DNA of 64,000 bases from contig NZ_JAALXT010000004.1 of NCBI RefSeq assembly GCF_011634775.1, positions 310,001-374,000 on the forward strand, in the 5' to 3' direction. Under the pieces are notes generated by a model. It searched no databases and was not told the origin of the DNA. It saw only the letters and a list, made by a program, of their open reading frames with translations. This stretch comes from Thalassoroseus pseudoceratinae. GTDB taxonomy: Bacteria; Planctomycetota; Planctomycetia; Planctomycetales; Planctomycetaceae. Shown piece after piece: positions 42,888 through 51,278 of this stretch. Both the position numbers and the translations under genes were made by a program. The stretch's first letter is position 1; each line of letters begins with the position of its first letter.

Positions 42888-44354
42888 ATGGACTCCGAAG
42901 ACCGCTGGATTTGGCCGTTCGAACTTCTCGATCAAATCGGCGAAGGCGGTATGGGAGTTGTTTACCGAGCACGCTACGTGGTCAATGATCGGATTCTCGC
43001 CGTCAAGTTGCTCCCCAGAGACGTGCAAGACGAGCAAGCCCTCGCTCGGTTTGAACGGGAACTGGAAATCCTCAAGAACCTCAAGCACAAACACATCGTA
43101 CGGTGCTTCGGCGGAGCCTGCGAAAACAAACGCCGATTCTACGCAATGGAACTCGTTGAAGGCGGCGCCCTGGACGATTTGCTCCGTCAGGAACGGCGGT
43201 TGCCTTGGAACAAGGTTGTCGAATTCGGCCAACAGATGGCCGCTGCATTGGCCTACGCACACGAACATCAAGTTGTTCATCGCGATGTGAAGCCCGGCAA
43301 CTTTTTGATCACAAGAGAAGGGCGACTCAAACTCAGTGACTTCGGATTGGCCACCGTTGCCGCCGCTCGCAAGATCACTTCTGCCGGCAAGACGATGGGT
43401 ACGTTCCATTACATGGCACCGGAGCAGATTCGCGGTCAAACGATGACCGGCCAAGTCGATTTATACGCATTGGGTTGCGTGTTCTACGAATTGCTGACCG
43501 GTCGCCCACCATTTGAAGCCGATACGCCGGCCGCAATTCTTCATAAACACATCCAAGACACCGCGAATCCAATTCGATCCCTCAATCCCGATTGCCCGGA
43601 GGCCCTTGCAAAACTCGTCCATGAGCTACTGGAAAAAAAACCAACCGACCGGCCAGCGAGTGCTCAAGTCGTTCAACGGCGTTTGGAGGAGATCTCCTCG
43701 ATTGTTGTCGTGGAACCACGACGCCGAGCCAGCGAAAGCCGCGTTGGAAACCAACCGGTCGGTCGACCATTGGAATCCCTGCGGAATGCGGAACTCAACG
43801 ACACCAAGACCGTTGCAACTCCCGCCACCGAAGCCGACATTCCCACGTATTCCCCAAATTGGTCGCTTCCGATAGCCGCCGGTGTGGCTGCTGTGATTGC
43901 ATTCTGGGTGATCTCGTTCTTGACTCCCGCGCCGTCTTCGGCATCCGCGGAACGACTTTGGATAGACGCATTCCAATCGGGACGAACCGCGGAAATCCGT
44001 GTCGAAGCAGCCATGGCGTTGGGAGAGTTGTCGTCAACGTCCGAAAATGCCGCCGAGGTCCTGCGATCTGCATTGGAGCAAATCGAAGCCGAACCGACCC
44101 CCGTTCGAGTCGCGATCGTGGATGCGCTTGGCGAATCCGGTTATGCCGCCCGAAATAAGACCCCAGCTTTACGCAAACTTCAGAAAGCCGATCCCGAAGA
44201 ATCCGTCCGCACACATGCCGCAGATGCCATCACCAAAATCAACGCGGCTGAACCTCCCGGACGTCCATGGACAGTCTATGCCAAATGGTTCATCGCGTTG
44301 ACGGCAACCGGAATCATCGCCCACGCTCTTTGGAAAAACCGTCAAGCGACTTGA
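42888..44354 (+). CDS. Membrane Ser/Thr protein kinase with HEAT-like C-terminal domain
   Basis: 488 residues from ATG 42888, with AGGTGG upstream. A Hanks-type kinase domain occupies the first 270 residues: Gly loop LLDQIGEGGMGVVY, Lys in ILAVKLL, catalytic loop VVHRDVKPGNFLI, DFGLA and APE (YMAPEQIRG). One membrane helix (WSLPIAAGVAAVIAFWVISFL) follows. The C-terminal tail has HEAT-like repeats (EIRVEAAMALGELSSTSENAAEVLRSALEQIEA, VRVAIVDALGESG) and a second hydrophobic segment near the end (WFIALTATGIIAHALWK). It lies 47 bp after the cysteine desulfurase gene. Substrate is unknown. Confidence 0.93.
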   Translation: MDSEDRWIWPFELLDQIGEGGMGVVYRARYVVNDRILAVKLLPRDVQDEQALARFERELEILKNLKHKHIVRCFGGACENKRRFYAMELVEGGALDDLLRQERRLPWNKVVEFGQQMAAALAYAHEHQVVHRDVKPGNFLITREGRLKLSDFGLATVAAARKITSAGKTMGTFHYMAPEQIRGQTMTGQVDLYALGCVFYELLTGRPPFEADTPAAILHKHIQDTANPIRSLNPDCPEALAKLVHELLEKKPTDRPASAQVVQRRLEEISSIVVVEPRRRASESRVGNQPVGRPLESLRNAELNDTKTVATPATEADIPTYSPNWSLPIAAGVAAVIAFWVISFLTPAPSSASAERLWIDAFQSGRTAEIRVEAAMALGELSSTSENAAEVLRSALEQIEAEPTPVRVAIVDALGESGYAARNKTPALRKLQKADPEESVRTHAADAITKINAAEPPGRPWTVYAKWFIALTATGIIAHALWKNRQAT

Positions 44355-44471
44355 CCACTAATGCGACGTGACAATTCACGATCGCCTCTTTCTTAGAACC
44401 GCGTTCGCTTACGTGCACAGCAAATGATGGCCTAAGTTCATTATACTAGCCCCGGACTCGACCATGTCTAG

Positions 44472-44480
44472 TTTTTTTTT
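44472..44480 (+). terminator. T-run of nine, possible weak terminator after the kinase gene
   Basis: Nine consecutive T residues lie about 118 bp after the kinase stop. The preceding CTAG...CTAG arms are only 4 bp, so a strong stem is lacking. It would serve the plus-strand kinase gene; the NYN gene on the other strand ends at 44547. Confidence 0.3.
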
Positions 44481-44546
44481 GTGCGGGTGGCGATGCGTAT
44501 TCGCTGAGAATGCCAGTTTAGACCCGCTATACAGAAGCCAAACGCT

Positions 44547-45878
44547 CTATCGTAGTCGACTTGTCGTGTCACCGTCATAAGTCTTCGGTTCATCGACGCT
44601 CTGCCAAATCGGTAGTACTCGCTCCAGACATTCGGTATCCACTCGTCCTAGTGATGCTTCGATCTTTTGATACATTCCTTGATAAATCTTTTGTATCACA
44701 TCCGACTGTGTCGAGCAGTCTAGAAACAGTCGTTGCTCACTCAAAGGAACGCCTTGAGGGAGCCTCGCAAAACACTTCGCAGAGATCATACACGTGACGA
44801 CGCCGCGAATTTCACGTTCACCATAATCAAACTCTGCAGCGAGCCCTTCAACAAGTTCAGCATAACGAATGCCTTGAACATCGTTACGATACTCAACCAA
44901 GTGACTGGCCAACTCATGTAAAACATCAAGATCCGGAACCGGGAACCGCGGTTCGATTCTTGACAACAGAGTGAAATAACTGTCAAGCGAATGAGGTCCA
45001 CTGGCCCCTGGAACGCCATCCACAGTTACAAAGCCTCGAATAACGTGCTCTCGATTGATCAGTCGGTACTCACTAGGTTCCTTCAAGACGAGTTTGAGTG
45101 CCGAGCCATGAACGGTATGACGTACAAAATCAACAAACTTCGGGAATCCGCACTTGATCGGATCAAACCCAAACATTCGATACGAGAGTAGCTCCTTGTA
45201 GACGCTAATATTCAAGCCCGTTCGTGCGAGTGCATCACGGGACGAATGACTCTTGGAGAGAAACCCTAGGATTTCCTTCCCTCGATTGATCACCGAGTTG
45301 GAATCTTGAGGTTCAATACGCCGATATTTTCGACCGTAGGCAGCGACGATTGGATTATGATTCCCGCTACCTGAGGCAGAGTTTCGGGAATGCTCACTGG
45401 CCGACTCTGGCTCCTCAAGCCAGATAAAATCATCGCAGACCGCCTCGAACACTTGATTCGCAGCTCGTCGATAGGCGCAGCCAATAACCGTCTTGCTATA
45501 TTCGTGTATCCTCTTCGCGAGAGAAGAGAAACCACCATCACCGGAAACGATCACGAATCGATCGATGGCAGGCTTTGTTAGCAGAACTTCCATTGCATCA
45601 ATCGCTAAATGGATGTCGGAAGCATTCTTGTGTGAGCCTTTGCCGAACCCAAACATTTGAATGGGTTCAATGCCGAGTTCCACAATATCGGCTCGCAAAG
45701 TATTCAACCGAGAATCCGACCAGTTCGCATAGGCCCGTTGGATTGCAATCCCGGAAACGTCATTGTCAACGATGGCCGAATGGATGTCGGTCAGAGAAAG
45801 CTCATCAAGATATAAGGCTTTTCCATAGCCACCGATCAAATTTTCGATATCGAAAAAGATCGCCGTATTGTGAGTCAT
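44547..45878 (-). CDS. NYN-domain putative RNase with OST-HTH/LOTUS-like module
   Basis: 443 residues from ATG 45878 (start MTHNTAIFFDIENL). The NYN/PIN-like core shows the acidic metal-binding pattern: FDIEN near residue 9, ASDIHLAIDAMEVL, and VSGDGGFSSLAKRIHEYSKTVIG. It is followed by a winged-helix-like block at about 205-275 (EILGFLSKSHSSRDALARTGLNISVYKELLSYRMFGFDPIKCGFPKFVDFVRHTV) that resembles the OST-HTH/LOTUS domain. A further helical domain ends the protein. NYN plus LOTUS is a known pair in RNA-related proteins. The local sequence is visibly poorer in GC than its neighbours, consistent with acquisition. A defence or RNA-turnover role is possible but unproven. Confidence 0.75.
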   Translation of the reverse strand: MTHNTAIFFDIENLIGGYGKALYLDELSLTDIHSAIVDNDVSGIAIQRAYANWSDSRLNTLRADIVELGIEPIQMFGFGKGSHKNASDIHLAIDAMEVLLTKPAIDRFVIVSGDGGFSSLAKRIHEYSKTVIGCAYRRAANQVFEAVCDDFIWLEEPESASEHSRNSASGSGNHNPIVAAYGRKYRRIEPQDSNSVINRGKEILGFLSKSHSSRDALARTGLNISVYKELLSYRMFGFDPIKCGFPKFVDFVRHTVHGSALKLVLKEPSEYRLINREHVIRGFVTVDGVPGASGPHSLDSYFTLLSRIEPRFPVPDLDVLHELASHLVEYRNDVQGIRYAELVEGLAAEFDYGEREIRGVVTCMISAKCFARLPQGVPLSEQRLFLDCSTQSDVIQKIYQGMYQKIEASLGRVDTECLERVLPIWQSVDEPKTYDGDTTSRLR

Positions 45879-45894
45879 CTCAGACGAGTCCTGG

Positions 45895-46101
45895 CTATAG
45901 GATGCGCTCAAGCTTCCGTTTAGGTCCAATAATCGCTGAGCCGATGGCAACTACGAAAACGCTCACGTCGTTCCTGGAGAAGACGCGAGCTTCCGGATTG
46001 AAACCATCAGTTCTCAAGGATACTCGGTTACGGTTTTCATGTGTGACCATGAATGAATCGTTTGCGAGCAAAACAATGAGCCGGCGATATTGGGAGGGCA
46101 T
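45895..46101 (-). CDS. Possible small ORF upstream of the NYN gene
   Basis: 68 codons (start MPSQYRRLIVLLANDSFMVTHENRNR), ending 16 bp before the NYN start on the same strand. The composition looks protein-like, with a hydrophobic C-terminal run (VSVFVVAIGSAIIG). No Shine-Dalgarno or recognisable family supports it. It may be spurious; it would be the only gene in the gap 45879-46190. Confidence 0.25.
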   Translation of the reverse strand: MPSQYRRLIVLLANDSFMVTHENRNRVSLRTDGFNPEARVFSRNDVSVFVVAIGSAIIGPKRKLERIL

Positions 46102-46190
46102 CGGGATGATGGAACAATTTTGATCGACCTACAGTCGTTCACAACATCCCACTCATCGCATTATGCCCCGGCCAGAACCTGTAAATCAAC

Positions 46191-48404
46191 TCACTTTGCG
46201 AGTGCTCCGGTATTGTTGATGTGGTCTTTCCAGCGTCCCACCGCGGAACTGCGTTCCTGCTTCGACTCGACGAATGGGCGATAACCATAGTCGCGGCCAC
46301 CGGAAAGAGTTTTTGCCCAATAGAATGCGAGTTCACGGACCACCATGTTGTCGTGATCGAGCCACGCCACGAGTTGCTTGGCAACCTCGGCATCGGAGGC
46401 TTCGGCGGGGCGGTATCCCCATAACAGCCGGTAGATCGTGTCGGGAGTCTCATCGAAGAAATAGTTCTTCATCTCGGCGAGCATGAGTTCGCCTTGAGTG
46501 GAATTCAACGCTAACCAATTCCGCAAACCGATTTCCGCAGCTTGACGTGCTTCCTCGGGCAAATTTGTTTTTGCGAGGACTGCAACCATTTCGGGCATAG
46601 CTTCCATCAAGTCCAAACATTGCACGCCCCATTCCGCAACTTGAAATGGTGTTTGTTCTTCGGCTTGTTGGACGATTTGACTGAGCTTCAACTTCATCGG
46701 CTGACCTGCCACAAACTCTTGTTCGAATGTGCTGGCTAGTCGTTCGCGGGCGGTTGTCTGCCGAGGACGACTGATACTAAGTCGTTCCGGAATACGGTCG
46801 AGCGGCCGAAACGTGACGGCAATCGGTTTGGAATCGTCGTTGGCGTCTCCCCCTGCCATGGGCACCAATAGCGGATCGACACGCATATCCTGACCACCCT
46901 CAACTTCCAATGCCGCCATCCCGATCGAGTTCACCGCGACCCGGCCAGCTTGCACACGGAACAAGCCTTCCCAATCGTCGCTGTCGAGGACTTGGTTCGG
47001 TGCAGACGGTTCACGAGGCACCAAATGGAACAGACATCGACTGCCCGGATCGAGTAATTGCACAATTAACACGGAACGACGAACGTGAATCGCGATCGTT
47101 TGAGGATCGGCAGACTCGGACGGTCGTTCCAAACTGACGACCCCACGCCGGAGTCGCACCCCCATTGCAGTTTGGTCGGTCGGAGCCAGCAACTGTGCGA
47201 AAGTGCCTCCTTCAAGTTCAATGCGATACCGTCCATTGGCGACACGAATGGAAGTCACGAAGGGAATCGGTGAAATGAGTTGCTGATCTGCTTTGAGTGG
47301 GGTATCGCTCGCGACAGTCGACCAATCATTCTCTTGGGGATCGAATGCCAACAAGACGCCTTTCGCGGAATCGTAGACCATCTCGGGCGACTTCAAGGCT
47401 GGCGGTTCCGCTTTGGGAGCCGGTTCGGCGGCAGTTGCGGGGGGTTTTGTTTCGACAACAACAGTGTCACCCTCAGTGTCTTCTGTCGGTACCGTCGGTT
47501 GCCCTGGTGTTGCAGCGATCTCGCCGGGGTTCGGTACGTCGATCTTCGGAACCGTTTCAGCATCACCTGGCGGTGCGGGGTTCATGGGAATGTTTTCACC
47601 GGTCTCTGTGAGTGCCGGTGTCTCGGTGGTGTCGACGACTTCATTCTCGGTACTCTTCGGTTTGGTAACTTCTGGCGTGGTAATGGCCTGTTCATCCGGA
47701 AGTTTGGTCAGTGTATCGTTCTGAGCAATTTCCTCTGGCTCGGTAGTCGTGTTGTTGAAGGACGGATCGTAGACGATCAACAACAACCACCCGAGTACCA
47801 CCGCGACCAAGCCCGCCGGAACCAAGGCCCGTTTCCAAAACGGTGCTGGTTGGAGCTGTTTCGGTAAATGAGAAACTGGCGCTGTTGCGTGACCCGCTGC
47901 TGAATGGGTCGCCGCCTGCGGTTGACCGCTTGCCCGGGATGTCTCGTTGCTGGCGACTCCCGCATGACCAGGAATTGGTTGTCGGGTCGATGATGCCGCA
48001 GCGACGGGTGCTTCATCCGCTGACGGAGACATGCCCGGAATCAGCGAATACAAATGCTCTTTGCTAGCGTTCTCGACCGGCTTCGGCTCGGCACGCAGTT
48101 GCGTCATAATCTGATGACACGCCGCCACTTCCGCCAAATGGACATCCGATTCCAGACACTTCGCTTCCACTTCGTTGACGGCCTGCGGAGACAGCGTGTT
48201 GTCAAGATAGTCCGACACCATGTTGGCATCCGGCCCCACTGGCGGAGCGATCAACCGCCGTCGCCGCATCACGCTCTTGATGCGATTCATCAAATCGGAC
48301 GCGACTTTCAACTCCGCGATTTTCGCCCCTAACGCTTTGGCCTCGGGAGGCTCTAAAACATCATCGAGATAGGCCAACAGGGTTCGCAGCGTCAATCGTA
48401 ACAT
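46191..48404 (-). CDS. Membrane protein with anti-sigma-like N-terminal helices and FecR-like periplasmic domain
   Basis: 737 residues. The first 100 hold two helical blocks (LRTLLAYLDDVLEPPEAKALG and MVSDYLDNTLSPQAVNEVEAKCLES) that look like anti-sigma zinc-finger domains without Cys/His. After an Ala/Pro-rich linker comes one membrane helix (FWKRALVPAGLVAVVLGWLLLIVYD, about 190-213) and a Thr/Glu/Pro-rich spacer. The next region is a beta-rich FecR-like domain (VANGRYRIELEGGTFAQLL, RLRRGVVSLERP). A helical C-terminal region follows (LNSTQGELMLAEMKNYFFDET). GGAG precedes the ATG. No sigma-factor gene is next to it, so what it senses or binds is unknown. Confidence 0.7.
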   Translation of the reverse strand: MLRLTLRTLLAYLDDVLEPPEAKALGAKIAELKVASDLMNRIKSVMRRRRLIAPPVGPDANMVSDYLDNTLSPQAVNEVEAKCLESDVHLAEVAACHQIMTQLRAEPKPVENASKEHLYSLIPGMSPSADEAPVAAASSTRQPIPGHAGVASNETSRASGQPQAATHSAAGHATAPVSHLPKQLQPAPFWKRALVPAGLVAVVLGWLLLIVYDPSFNNTTTEPEEIAQNDTLTKLPDEQAITTPEVTKPKSTENEVVDTTETPALTETGENIPMNPAPPGDAETVPKIDVPNPGEIAATPGQPTVPTEDTEGDTVVVETKPPATAAEPAPKAEPPALKSPEMVYDSAKGVLLAFDPQENDWSTVASDTPLKADQQLISPIPFVTSIRVANGRYRIELEGGTFAQLLAPTDQTAMGVRLRRGVVSLERPSESADPQTIAIHVRRSVLIVQLLDPGSRCLFHLVPREPSAPNQVLDSDDWEGLFRVQAGRVAVNSIGMAALEVEGGQDMRVDPLLVPMAGGDANDDSKPIAVTFRPLDRIPERLSISRPRQTTARERLASTFEQEFVAGQPMKLKLSQIVQQAEEQTPFQVAEWGVQCLDLMEAMPEMVAVLAKTNLPEEARQAAEIGLRNWLALNSTQGELMLAEMKNYFFDETPDTIYRLLWGYRPAEASDAEVAKQLVAWLDHDNMVVRELAFYWAKTLSGGRDYGYRPFVESKQERSSAVGRWKDHINNTGALAK

Positions 48405-48513
48405 CGAACTTACTCCACACGGAAAAACACGCTCTCACTCTTATGAGTGGGGTTTTCCGGTGGTGTTCGTACAAGTTTTTGCCAGTTTTCTCAAAAAAAC
48501 TCGGTTCGTTGTT

Positions 48514-49503
48514 TTACGAACCTTCGTCGCCACCACTAGCGACCACACCTTTGTACAGTTTCCGTTCAAGACGATTGACGTAGGGAGTCCAGTTCGATCC
48601 GGCGTTCGGGTCGTCTTCGATCGACCGCGAAAACTCGTGAACTTTGGCGTCGAGATTGTCCAGATAGTGCAGGGCGATCGCTTCGGGGGTCATTGGCAAC
48701 TTGGCGCTGCCAAACTCGGGGCGACCGTGATGACTGAGAATCATATGCTTGAGTCGCATCGCCGTTTCGGTCGGGAATTCATCGCCGGTCAGTCGTTCGG
48801 CTTCCGCAATCTTCGCATTGAGCATCTCAACACCGATCATCAAATGGCCGAGCAATTGGCCTTCATCGGTGTAGGTGAGTGATGCATCGTACCCCAGTTC
48901 TCGCACCTTGCCGACGTCGTGCAGGAAGATACCGCACAACAGTAGTTCCAGGTTGATACTGGGATACAAATCGCCAATGCGTGTGGCGACTTCCAACATG
49001 TTGACCACGTGCTCAAGCAAGCCGCCGTGGTACGCATGATGGGCCCGAATTCCCGCCGGTGCCCGTGTGAACCCTTGCAGAAACGCATCGTCGATCAGGA
49101 AGCACTCCATCAACGTGCGAAGCGAAGGGTCTTCCAAACCGAGCATGATTTCCTTGAGTCGACCAAGCAGGGCATCGACCGCGACCGATGCACCGGGGTG
49201 GAAATCATCCGGGTCCAGGCCATCGCTGGAGATCGGCCGAATGTCGGTCACGATCATCTGCAACGATCCCTGGTACGATTGCACCTTGCCTTTGATCCGT
49301 ACGAAGTCTCCGGTCTGGAAACTCGCAGTGGATTCTTCCGTGACGTTCCACATCAGCCCGCTGAGCGTGCCGGTTTTGTCGCGGAGCGTGGCAAGCAAAT
49401 AAAGATTGGCGTTCCGATTGGCTCGAAGTTGCTTGTCCGCGAGGAAGTACACCTCATCTACGGAATCGCCATCTTTGAGTTCATTGAGAAATTGGCGTGA
49501 CAT
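48514..49503 (-). CDS. YhaM-type 3'-5' exoribonuclease / HD-domain protein with N-terminal OB fold
   Basis: 329 residues. An OB-fold nucleic-acid-binding domain (RDKTGTLSGLMWNVTEESTASFQTGDFVRIKGKVQSYQGSLQMIV) is followed by an HD metal-dependent domain (HAYHGGLLEHVVNMLEVATRIGDLY, GIFLHDVGKVREL, MILSHHGRPEFG). This order is that of YhaM/CBF1, which degrades RNA and DNA from the 3' end. The HD residues look complete. It precedes the FecR-like membrane protein gene by 109 bp on the same strand. Confidence 0.88.
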   Translation of the reverse strand: MSRQFLNELKDGDSVDEVYFLADKQLRANRNANLYLLATLRDKTGTLSGLMWNVTEESTASFQTGDFVRIKGKVQSYQGSLQMIVTDIRPISSDGLDPDDFHPGASVAVDALLGRLKEIMLGLEDPSLRTLMECFLIDDAFLQGFTRAPAGIRAHHAYHGGLLEHVVNMLEVATRIGDLYPSINLELLLCGIFLHDVGKVRELGYDASLTYTDEGQLLGHLMIGVEMLNAKIAEAERLTGDEFPTETAMRLKHMILSHHGRPEFGSAKLPMTPEAIALHYLDNLDAKVHEFSRSIEDDPNAGSNWTPYVNRLERKLYKGVVASGGDEGS

Positions 49504-49649
49504 GGTCTAGTTCGTCTGGCAAAGTGAGGAAAATGTTCCTGATACAGCGGACATTTCCCAATCGAGATGTGCGAAATGGTCATCCTAGGATTGGATCACG
49601 CGAACAGCAAGGGTGCGGGAAAGAAGAATGAGCCAGCCATCGGGGAAGA

Positions 49650-51119
49650 TCAATCTTGAAGACCAACCAGCGCTTTGAGGTTCTTCAATTGTTCTTCCTC
49701 GGAGTTCCGTTTCGCCTCGGACTGCAGGGCGAGAATCTCTCCGACTTCTTGAATGGACCACGCCACCGTGCTGCGTCTCAGCATTTGCTGGACCTGCGAA
49801 CGGTTCGGGTGATCCTCGGGAGCGATCTGAAGAAAAGCATGAGCGGCTTCCGCTTCCACTTGAGGTTCGTCTCCCATCACCAAGTGATGTAGCAACGCTC
49901 GCTGAACCCGTTCACCGCGAACTTGTGTTCCGATCGCTTCAAACGCTTTGATGCGAACTTCCGCTGATTTCGCTGTCCGTGCCACTTGCAACAATGCGTC
50001 AATGCCGAGTTGAACGCTGTGCCGATCGAGCAACTCCGCGACTGCAAGACTTCGTCCACTGTCATTCTGAACTCGTTCCCAAAACTCCTTCTCCGCCGCA
50101 CTGGATAGGTTACCGCGTTTGATAGCTCGCGCGCACGCGGCGAGAATCCGAGGATCGTCCTCCGTATAACATTTACGCAAGTGTGGCAGCGTGTAGACTG
50201 GAAACACGGGAATGCGATCAATCAATTCCGCGATGTGTGCATCACTCAAGTTGTGCCGGATCGAGTGCCCCAATGCGTTCGCGATTGCCGAATCGTCATC
50301 CATCTCCCAGAGGATTCGACTGGCCTGATTGTGTATCGACAAGTCCTTATCGAGTAACGCACCCGCCAGGATACTGGTGTAGTTCGAACTCGTATCCGGC
50401 CGGAGCCGTCGAAGCAATTCGGCTTTCTGCCGTGTGGAGGCCGTGAGAAATTCCTGCCGATCCGCTTCGGTCGCGAGAAGACTGTATGGTGCAATTGCTG
50501 CCGCAATTGGCGGCGGCGGGGGATACCGTTCGGACTTCTCGGCGATCATTCGTCGGAACCCCGGTGCGTTCGGCAAGACATCTCGAAATGCTGTCCGCGT
50601 GATCTCAAGAGAGGTTTCGTCCGTAAGTTGTTGCAACAACTCATCGACTGTCAGAACGGGCGGTGCGTCGTTGGCGATCAACACATCCAAGTCCCAGGCG
50701 GCAATTGCTCGGTGAAAGGCTCGTTTCGCGGTATTGCTTTGCTGCAACTGCGCTCGCTGCCATAACTTCCGGGCAATTCGTCGTCGCTGGGAAACGGTCG
50801 CCGGTTTTGTCCGAGCACCACTCTCAATTCCGGCTTTCGCCAAGGCTTCAAACGTCAACGCAAGACGGACCTCAAGAACCGGATCGATTCTCGCGCCGCC
50901 GAATTGAACGAGGGACCTGAAGTCGGCTAGCCGGTGCAGATCAAATTCATTCATCGACTTGCGAGCGGAGAGCGTGCGGTAAAACTGGTGCTGAGCTGCG
51001 TATGATCGGTCAGCAGATCGCCCCCACTGTGCGTAGACGCTCGGTTGAAAACCTAGCCCGACGTCAATGATGAGAATGAGAATCGCAAATTGCGAGAACA
51101 CGCGGCCGACCATGGACAC
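49650..51119 (-). CDS. HEAT-repeat exported protein of unknown function
   Basis: 489 residues (MVG at 51113 is an alternative start). A hydrophobic N-terminal signal (FAILILIIDVGLGF) precedes a helical-repeat protein. HEAT-like units include DPRILAACARAIKRGNLSSAAEKEFWERV, SVQLGIDALLQVARTAKSAEVRIKAFEAIGTQVRGERVQRALLHHLVMGDEPQVEAEAAHAFLQIA. The middle has a long, Pro-containing region (ERYPPPPPIAAAIAPYS). No catalytic motif is evident. It lies 146 bp upstream of the HD exoribonuclease gene. Confidence 0.7.
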   Translation of the reverse strand: MSMVGRVFSQFAILILIIDVGLGFQPSVYAQWGRSADRSYAAQHQFYRTLSARKSMNEFDLHRLADFRSLVQFGGARIDPVLEVRLALTFEALAKAGIESGARTKPATVSQRRRIARKLWQRAQLQQSNTAKRAFHRAIAAWDLDVLIANDAPPVLTVDELLQQLTDETSLEITRTAFRDVLPNAPGFRRMIAEKSERYPPPPPIAAAIAPYSLLATEADRQEFLTASTRQKAELLRRLRPDTSSNYTSILAGALLDKDLSIHNQASRILWEMDDDSAIANALGHSIRHNLSDAHIAELIDRIPVFPVYTLPHLRKCYTEDDPRILAACARAIKRGNLSSAAEKEFWERVQNDSGRSLAVAELLDRHSVQLGIDALLQVARTAKSAEVRIKAFEAIGTQVRGERVQRALLHHLVMGDEPQVEAEAAHAFLQIAPEDHPNRSQVQQMLRRSTVAWSIQEVGEILALQSEAKRNSEEEQLKNLKALVGLQD

Positions 51120-51278
51120 CCTCCGAACAAGGGGACTCTAGGGGTTCCTCGACCGTATCCGGATGAGTGAACTTTGTCCAGAACTTCTCATGGATTCGCA
51201 CGAATGGTTGCGACACCAGACACGGCGCGTCATGCTTCACGAGTTCAATAGAATCCTAACTCAAGGAAGTGAAAACTC

